In this document: positions 46,701-56,400 of the stretch, piece by piece
Layout: every line of letters starts with the position of its first letter
Position numbering within the stretch: the first letter of the stretch is position 1
Origin: Kryptolebias marmoratus
Taxonomy: Eukaryota; Chordata; Actinopteri; Cyprinodontiformes; Rivulidae
Direction: 5' to 3'
Assembly (NCBI RefSeq): GCF_001649575.2
Contig: NC_051450.1
Span: forward strand, 6,950,360-7,014,359
DNA: 64,000 nt
The notes under the pieces: generated by a model
Told to the model about the DNA's origin: nothing
Databases searched by the model: none
The model's input: only the letters and a program-made list of their open reading frames with translations
Translations under genes and position numbers: made by a program

Positions 46701-49700
46701 TAAAACTGTATCCCACATTTTAGTTTTTTGAAGCAAGAATGCTCTTCTATATATTATTTTTAGGTGTAAAAATTCTTGTAAGGTTTGTGAAATATATGTT
46801 AATTTAAGTTGGGCAATAATTACAAATTAACCAAAAAACCCTGCAGTATATCAGCCATTGGCTGCCTTGTCCATAGTAAAACTCCTATTGATCGACCTCT
46901 TCTTTGACACATAAGTGTTTCACAAAAGCAGTGTGTTTTAGTTCCATTCATTCAGTCTTTGTTTTTAAAAATGAACTCTGGCTAATGATCTGCCTGGACA
47001 GTTGAAGAGTTTGTGTCAACAGTCTGTGGGAGGAAAAAAAAAAAAGCTAAAATCAGCATTTATAACTCTTTTCTCCAGACCACTCGAAGTGAGTTTGACT
47101 CTAGTGAATTTGAAGTACGCCGCCGCTACCAGGACTTCCTATGGCTCAGAAGCAGACTGGAGGAAAACTACCCAACACTAATTGTCCATGTATGTATCAC
47201 AGCACCACATTTTCTGTTAGTTACCTTGATTAGTTTTAAATTAATCTGTTCATTATTTGCCACCCAGTTGTTTGTTGTATAATCATTCCATTCTGGAAAA
47301 AAGATTGTTTCAAATAAATTGATAAAAGCCCCAAATTAATATACCATTTACACCAATGATGAGTGGAAACTTCTGACCACAGCAAAAAGTGATGTTGCTG
47401 CATTGGCCAATGGTTTAGTGTTACTCAATCACTGTGTTCCTCTGGTGGTGGCAAAACAAACACATACCCAGGTCCTTAAAATCGCTCTCTAGTGTGATTA
47501 ACAGTTGTCTTATCTCTCAGAGGGGCTGTTCACATTTAGTTTTACAAATCTGTTTTGAATCCTTGTCAGATAATTTGACTGCATGTGGTCAGCTCTGAAG
47601 CCTGTGCTCAAATTTGGTGGTAAAATGTGTTTCCTGAAATGTTTTTTGATCGGGTGTAAGTTACCCACGCTGTATGCAGATACACACACAGCCACGTCAC
47701 AAACAGGGCTGTCAGTGTGCAGCAAACAGGAAATCAGCAGACCTGACAATGTTTCTGTAATAACAATACATTCAGACATCTGAACGTTATTATTATGTTG
47801 GCATTACCACAATTCAGAGCTATTTGAGTTTCATTTTTGTCAAATTATCTTTTTAACCCTTTTAAAACCACAGGGATCACTGAGGACATCGCAGCGCATG
47901 TGTATTTCAAATTACCGTATCTCCTTGCTGCTATCTCAGAAATGTTAAATCTGCACTTTTTTTAAGATGAAGCAATTCAATTCCATGTTTGTCCTTTTCT
48001 TCTTATAACACAAAGTTTTAGATATTTAATTACATGAGAATGGTAAATACTTGACAGATTTTAAACCTTCTACTTTTCCTGGAAAAAGGGTGTAAATTAT
48101 TAACACATAGGGCAGTTTTTGACACAATTATTGACAAAAATAGACAAGAAAGACCAGGCGTTTTAATAGGTATATCAATTATTATGGTGCTAAAAGGGTT
48201 AATAAGGTTAATTATGTAACGGATGTGATATAAGAGAAATAAAGGAGCAAAATGATCAGTGACTTCACATAACTCAGTGTCAGAGCAAAGACTGAAGATT
48301 TTAACCTGTTACAGTTTAACCTGACAGCCATTATCTGTTTTATACTGAGCTTCACTGTGAACAGGAAAAATAGTTCATTAAAACTCTTAGGTAAAAATAA
48401 GCACAAACACAAAGCTGCATCTTGAGAATATTCTCAAATATCACTGTTTAATTAACCTCGGGATGTCCACTCGGCTGCCTTTGTGGGGTCACCTCAGTTC
48501 AGTAGAAGGTCCTACATCAAGGGTTGAGATGGATTGGTGTTCATATCAAACGGATACAAGTGGTCCAGATCACCTCCGAAGTTGGTTTAAAGGAAAGATT
48601 TTTCATTTATGAACACCTTAATAAGGTTAAAATCAAGATTTTTAACAGAAGGAACATTGGATATGTGCATGTAAGAACAATTAAAAAACCTCTTTAAAAG
48701 AGGATTTATCATCAACGATCACTACACATCCCCAACTTTATTAATGATCAGCTACATTTCATTGTTCTGACAGTCAACACAAATGAACTTACTCAGTTCT
48801 ATGTGCTGCTCCATTTTTCCAGAGTTTACTTCATGCACCCCCATCATTACCGTGTGTGCTTGTCTTGAGTGGTTTTTTTGTTGATGTTGACGTTGTTCCT
48901 CTTTGTTCAGCCTCTCCCAGAGAAGTTTGTAATGAAAGGCATGGTGGAGCGCTTCAACGATGACTTCATCGAGACCAGGAGGAAAGCCCTGCACCGCTTT
49001 CTCAACAGGATCTCTGAGCATCCCATCCTGTCCTACAGCCAGTACTTCAAAGTCTTTCTCACTACACAGGTGTGTGTGTGTGTGTGTCCCCAACACACAC
49101 ATTGCATCACTCTTTAGTTTATTCATAGTCTATCCCAAGTTTTTGGATTATGGACCCTTTTGATTTGTTACAGGAGCTAGCATCTCACAAGAAACAGGGT
49201 CCAGGCTTCCTGAGCAGGATGGGGGTGACCATGAGAGCAGTGGCTAACTCGGTGCGAGGCCTGAGGAGCCGGCTGGATGAGTTCACCGTCATGCAGGAGT
49301 ATGTCGAGGACTTTAGTAACAAAATCGGCATTGTTGACAAAGTCACCCAGAGGATCATTAAGGAACAAAGAGGTACCACAAAAACTTCAAACGTCATCTG
49401 GCATGAATTGTATATTACCAGGAAAAATCAGCACTTTCTGTGGAAATGCAGCGTGAACGCTGAGCGCTGAATGACTTTGCTGAAATTTGCTAAAAAGCTG
49501 AAACTAAAATTTTAAAAGCAACAACGAGCAGAACAGTAAAAAGTTAAAACAAACGGAACAGAAAGAAGTTCTAGGCTTTTAGTTGATAAAAAAAAACTTT
49601 GTTCAAAAAACTTTGCTCGTGTTAGATTTTATTTCATAACTTTATTGTTGTTGTTTTTTTTTCCACACTACATATATATGTACAACAACAAAATCCTCCA

Positions 49701-52700
49701 AAAACTAAAAACGTTATAGCAGAAAGTCAACAACATGGCAAAAAGTATGTCATATTTAAGTTTAGGCGGTGTCTTCGACATATTTTTTCTTTATGCCTAA
49801 TAGTAACTAAGGTTTAGAGAATATCGAGAAACTAAAAGGTGTGTTGCACAAATAAAATTCATTCACCTTTCTTTATTTGTGCAACTTATTTATGAGTTGC
49901 CTGATTTAAAAAAAATAAAAAAAAACTGACACGACATAGGAAATTAATTAGAAGTCAGATTTAGATTGGACTCTTTTTTGGCACAAATCCCGAAGATTTA
50001 TGACCTAATCCGACAAACTGAGCAGTAATGATGACATCTCTTTAGGTTACAGTTTAGCTCCATTGTGAAGGTTTTATGTGGAGCGTTAGAACAATAATTC
50101 ACATGTTGTAATTCTGAAATGAAATTATTTCCATTTCATGATTTGATTGTATCGATGACATGTTTGTGTTGGTCTTTGAGGTTCTTTGATCTGTTTCTTC
50201 TTTTCTGGCAGTACATTATGAGCTAAGAGCCTCTGTTACCATGGTGATCAAGCCAAAGAGATTTTTCTTTGTGACACTGAAATCTCTGACTTTTAGCTCA
50301 GTCAGAAATCTTACTTCGAAGTAAAAGGAGTGAATGAAAATGACTGATTGATTGTGAGTCACATGGACACAAAACCAATTCATGGGAGCAGAATTCTGTC
50401 TGGGTTATCGAGGATCAAATATTGACTTTCTCTCAGTGAATTAAAACTCAGTTTATAGGTTTTGCGTCTTTTCTCTTTCCTTTAAAAATGCAGGAAAGAC
50501 TGAGACTGCTCATTTCTTTGTAAGCGAGTAAGTCTTCTGTTCTTCCAGAGTATCTGGATGACCTGAAGCAGTACAGCCCCACTTACTTCCAGTGGGCGGA
50601 GTCAGAGGTAGAGCTGGTAGAACCGCTGAAAGGTGTTGGCAGCTGTGTGGAGCGGTGCACTAAGGAGACAGAGGAGCAGATCCAGCACCTGTCTGAAGTC
50701 CTGGTCCCTGCCCTGCATGAGTACATTCTGTGTGCTGACACACTGAAGGTGAGGGCAGGCTGCAGCAGCAATTCCTGCTTTTTTTCCAATTCTTTAGGCC
50801 CATCTCTTTTCTTCCCAGATTGAGATTTCATAAAGTTAAACCATCCCTGAGTTTAGTATCTGTCAGGTAAACCTCCAGACTTCTCCTTCAGTACAGCTAC
50901 AAATACGCTATAAAACCCAGAGCTTACACGTTCCTGTCAACGCATCAACAAATACTGTCGGATCAGTCAGTTTTTCCTTTTTTTCTGTTGGCAGCACCGG
51001 TTCCTCTGAATCGATTTTCTGGTTTCACAAGAAAAACAAATCTGAAGGTTTTCATGTTTTTAACCTATCAGAAATGTTTTTCCTTTTTTCAAAAAATGAA
51101 ATCAACATTATTTTTAGTCATTTAGGTGAACTTAAGAACTTTTTAAGTTCAAACCATCTATACAAGACATTCAAGAAGACAGTTCAAATTATCTACATTG
51201 AGTTGCAAAAGTATTCACCCCTCTTGGTATTCTTTCTATTTTGTTGCCTTACAAACTGAAATTTATTTAGATTTTTTCATTGATTAAATGTAGGATTTCT
51301 ACACAAATACTCTAGGTTAATTAAGTTAAAAAGGGGATAAAACATGTTTTAGATCATTTTGAAATATATAAAAAAAAAAAACTGCTGCATGCAAATGTAT
51401 TTACTCACCTCCTCTGCTTTGAAGCTCCAACCATTACCTACAGAAGCCACATAATTCGTTAAATAAGGTCCACCTGTGAGTGATCTAAGAGTCAGATGAT
51501 CTCAGTATATGAACACCTCTAAGCAGTAAGGTCTACCACCAAGCAGGAGACATCATGAAGCCCAAGGAACACAGATCAGAGACAAAGTTATGAAGAAATA
51601 CAGATCAGGGATAGATTATTTTTAAAAAATGGAAGCCTGAACATCCCACAGAGCTCCAATAAATCCACTATTAGGAAATGGAAAGATGATGCCACCACAG
51701 CAAACCTGTGAAGAGAGGGTTGTCCACCAAAATCAGAGAGAGATCCAGGAGGACAAAGATAACTCTGATGGAGCTGGGAGAGGGAATGGTGTGTCCATAG
51801 GAACACTAGAAGCTGCACAGAGCTGGACTTCATGGAAGAGCAGCAGGAAAAAGACACTGATTGAAGAAAAAAGCTGGACTGTTTGAAACTTCTTTCCTTA
51901 AACCTGTGGAAGAAGCTGCTGTGGTCAGATTAGACCAAACATCAAGGACACCATGTCTGAGGCAGATCTACCACCTCTCATCATGCTGACAACACCATCC
52001 CAACAGTGAAGCATGGTGGTGACAGCATCATGCTGTGTGTATGTTGTAAATTAGCAGGGTCTGGGAAACTGTTCAGAGGTAAAGGAAAGATTGATGGAAC
52101 AAAGTACTGAGAAATCCTTTTAAGAAACTTGTTGGAGTCTTCCAGAGATGTGAGACTGAGACAGAGGTTCACCTTCCAGCAGGACACTGACCCTAAACCC
52201 TCTGCTGCAGAAACACTCCTCTGGTTTAAGGAGAACCAGTTAAAGGTCCTGGAATGGTCCAGTCAAAGTCCAGACCTCAGTCCATCTGAGAATCTCTGCT
52301 TTGATTTAAAGATTGTTGGACACAAGCAGCAGCCATCCAACCTGAAGGAGCTGCAGCAGTTTGGTCCAGAAGAATGGATAAAACGTCCAGGTTAGATGGA
52401 CCAAGACCATGAAGACAGACCTGAAGAGACTTGATGCTGCTGGTGATGACACAAAGTATTGCGTTTTTTGAGCTAAATACATATGCACGCACCAATTTTC
52501 TTTTTTTTTTTTTTTAATTATTCAAAACAATTTTTCCCATCCATTTAACTTCATTAAGCTGAAGTATTTTTGTAGAAATATTACGTATAAATCAACAAAA
52601 AAGGTGCATTTAAAAACTAATTTGTAAGTCGTAAGAGTTTCAAAAACAAGGTAACTGGACTTTGTTTCTGTAGTTGAAGTCATTTTGCTTTATCCAAGAA

Positions 52701-53375
52701 GCTTTGTCAGTTCAAAAGTAAAATGTGGACTCTGTCCAGTGAAGCAAAACATCTTCAGCTACAGAAACAAAGTCCAGTTGTCTTGTTCTGAGAATCTACA
52801 CAAACATCCAGGTTATAAGCCAGCTAAAACAAAAAATTATCAAGAGGGATAAATATTTTTGCAGCTCACTGTAAAGTTAACATTTAGTATGTCAAAATGA
52901 TGATGTTGTAGTGGTGGCCCCAATATTTTTATGGTTTTATTCGTTTTAATTCTTTAGAACAATAAACTTTTTGATGTCATGTTCTTTTATGTCTCTACCC
53001 ACTCTCACATTCATTAAAATATTCAGACCCATGCACATAGTTGTTTTAAATTGAGACTTTGTCTTTTTATTTTTTATAAACCTAAATAGTCAGCAGTTAT
53101 TTGAAGGTTTGTTTTTTTTATGAACAAAGCAACTAAATAAATCACCCCTGAATGTTTTGATCCTGTGCATGCTCAGTGGATGTGATTCATAAAAAAAAAA
53201 TGCAAAAAAAGATTTGTTAAAGTATTTTTTTTTTTTTTTTTTGTTTAACAAGGGTGTGATGAGACGCAGAGATAACATCCAGGCTGAGTTCGAGGCGAAG
53301 AACGAGGCCATGGGATCAAGAAAAAATGACGAAGAAATAGTAAGTATTTAACATTCCCTCACTTTGATTGTTCAT

Positions 53376-53417
<42 letters not shown>

Positions 53418-56400
53418 TCAGTAGGGGTGGGAGTTACTATCTTTTTTTTGACGCATTGCAATGTGGACATGAACGCTTCTGAGCTGATTTTAAAAATGTC
53501 AAATATCGATTATTATTAAAGGTTAATTGTATGAAGTTGAGGAACTCTAAAGTTTAGAAGTACACCATTTACAGCGTGAACAAAACAGAGACAAGCTGGC
53601 CAGTAGGGCTGTGAAATTAATCAAATGTGTATTTTTGATTTTGGCTTTAAACAATCACAGAAACTGTGAAATCGACAAAAAATGGTTATTAGAAATATTT
53701 CACCATATTCCACTTTTTGAGCATCATTCATAGATAGATAAAACTTCATTGATCCCTTGGAGAGATTCCTTCAGGGAAATTAAAAGTCCAGCAGCCATGC
53801 ACAGGTGATTTCAAAAAAGGGACAGTAGCAGCACAGGGTGTCAAAATGTAACAGTTAGCACATATAAAAATGCAAACAAAGTAAAGATAAATAGCATGTA
53901 TACAGTGTATACATATTTACCAATAAATAATCTTGTAGAACCAGTTCCTATATATTGTTAGGGTGGCGGTGGTCCTCTGTCCTCCTGTTACCCCTCCTCC
54001 CCCCACAGTGAGGAGTTGGACAGTTTGATGGCATGAGGGACAAAAAAGTTTTTCATTCTGTTAGTCCTTCACTTTGGAAGGAGCAGTCTGTCACAGAACA
54101 CACTCCTCTGGTTGATGATGACGGTGATGAAGGTTTGTCCACAGTTCTCTTCTCTGCCTCCGTCACCATAGAGTCCAGCTTCATGCTGACCACAGCTCCG
54201 GCCCGCCTGATCAGTTTGTCCAACCTGGATGTGTCCTTCTTGCATGTGCTGCCTGCCCAGCACAGCACGGTGTAAAAAAGAAAACTAGCAGATAGAACAT
54301 CCACAGGAGTTTCCTGCAGCCTCCTCAGGAAGTACAGCCTGCTCTGACCCTTCCTGTATACGTGGTCGGTGTGTGCTGTCCAGTCCAATTTGCTGTCTAG
54401 CCACAGTCCAAAGTACCTGTAGGAGGATCTTTCCTCTTAAGCTGATCAAGCCCCCCCACCCTACTGCCTCTCTGTGTGAGGGGCAGACACAACCCCACCG
54501 CATTTAGAAATAACGACTTTTCCATAAATCTTGTTCGTATATGACTGAGAACGCACAACGAACAGTTAGTCTGAACAAAACAGAAGAAGAAAACTGTTGT
54601 TTTTCTTGACTTCAACAAACTCTTCCATGTGGAAACGCATCAGGAGAGATGAGACAGGACTTTTAGATACTTTGCAGCTGTTCGTGTGGAATCAGATTTT
54701 CTGCTATGAAAAATAATCCAGCAGTGCCTGTTTAGGTGAAGCGTTTCCAAAATGCTCATCTTCGTCATGTAGTGAGTGAAAGACAGCGTTATAATACATT
54801 AGTTTTACTCTATATGTACTGTAATATTCATAAACTCTGATGTGAATGTTGGGTTTATATGTGAAGTGGCTTTATTTTACCAAAGAATGTACTTTTCTTT
54901 CATGTTATTCAACATTTTAATGCACCTTTTACTAATCATTGAGTGCTCTGTTGAACTAAAACACTTTTAGCTGCGTTTTTGTTGACATGTTATTAATTTT
55001 CATGAATTTTGGACCTTTTTTCATTGAATTCTTGAAATTTTAGGTAAAAGAAATTCGTCACATTCTAAAATGAAATTTATAAAAATGAAAATTGAAATTT
55101 AGAATAAAATCAGATGTCATAGAGCCGTACAATAGATTGGAAGTGCACTACATTGCTGATTTTATTTCTTTGTTTATGTTTCAACACCCTACATTTAAAC
55201 ACTTTGTCAGCTTTTTTTAAAGAGAAATTGTGAAAATAATTGTCCAAAAATGTCAAGATTAAGCAATTTATCAGAACTGGAAAGTCTTGTGGATTTTACG
55301 AGTTGTCTCACACGGAGGCAGCCAGGAGGGGGCACTGCTGCTTTATTTGAGCACTATTCTCAGATGCCTCTTTAATTGTTTGTCTGACCAACAGTCTGAC
55401 AGAATTAAAGGTTATGTCATGGCAGGTTTTATCAGGAATGTTCCCTTCATACTCTGGGACACCGGAGTTATGAACGTCAAGCTTTCCAGATTTCCAATTT
55501 GCAGAGCATGATGCAGACAAGTCCAGATAACAGGCTTTCTAGGCAGCCCTGAAATATATGGTAGGGTTTTTAAATTCAGTGTTTTAACTTCTCGATAAGA
55601 ATGGAATACAGAGAATAGAATATGAAAAATATTAGTGTTTCCAGGCTTTCTTACCTATTACATGTTCTATAAAAAACAACAACAACAAAAAAAAAAATAG
55701 GTAAATACATACATTATAATGGGCTTCATATCGTCCTATCAGCCTGTTAAATGTTGACTTGAAACTGCTGGGAAAGTTACTTAGAAGCAGTTTTACCCTC
55801 AAAAACTGGGTTTAAAATCTGCAGAAAGTATTTCATGTGGTTTACAACCTCTCCACAACTACTGAGGCTTTAATTGCACTTGATGCTAAAAAAGAGTTTG
55901 ACAGAGGAGAGTGGGATTATCTGTTTTCTATTTTGGGAAAATTTCAATGTGGGGAAACACTGATTTCATGGCTAAGATTATTATATGCAGCCCCAAAGGC
56001 AGCTGTCAGAACGAATGGCACAAGCTTTGAAGTTTTGCTTACATCGCTCTATAAGGCAGGGATGCCTCTTTTATTTGCCTTTGTAATGGAGCGTCTGTCC
56101 ATTGGTTTACAGTTTCATCTCAATATATCCCAAATTAGTGTGGAGTTAAAGGTGGTCCTGTATGCAGATGACCCTCTGCTACTCCTGTCTGACCTGTCAC
56201 GTTCTAACCCCGCTGCCCTTTTAGTCCTAAATATATTGAGTAAAATTTCTGGATATAAATGTAATCTTGGCAAAAGTGAGGTATTTGTTCTTAACAAAGA
56301 AGCAAAAGAGTACAGGGTTTCCCCCAGGCTGTTATAAGCCTGGCGGGCCGCCAGTCTTTGGTGACCCCGCTGCCAGGCTAAGCTCTGCTTGTTTTTTATA

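Larger units (their letters stand above)
51194..52873 (+). mobile_element. Tc1-like transposon, both ends present, decayed (copy 2)
   Basis: Left end TACATTGAGTTGCAAAAGTA and right end reading back as TACAGTGAGCTGCAAAAATA are inverted repeats of about 33 bp with TA at each side. The transposase is broken by frameshifts; the best surviving frame (52129-52395) has FQQDTDPK (second catalytic Asp), then [19 protein letters not shown] (catalytic Glu in SEN) and [20 protein letters not shown], typical of Tc1 C-termini. A short palindrome at 52653-52779 has been inserted near its 3' end. snx7 intron 6. Confidence 0.88.
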
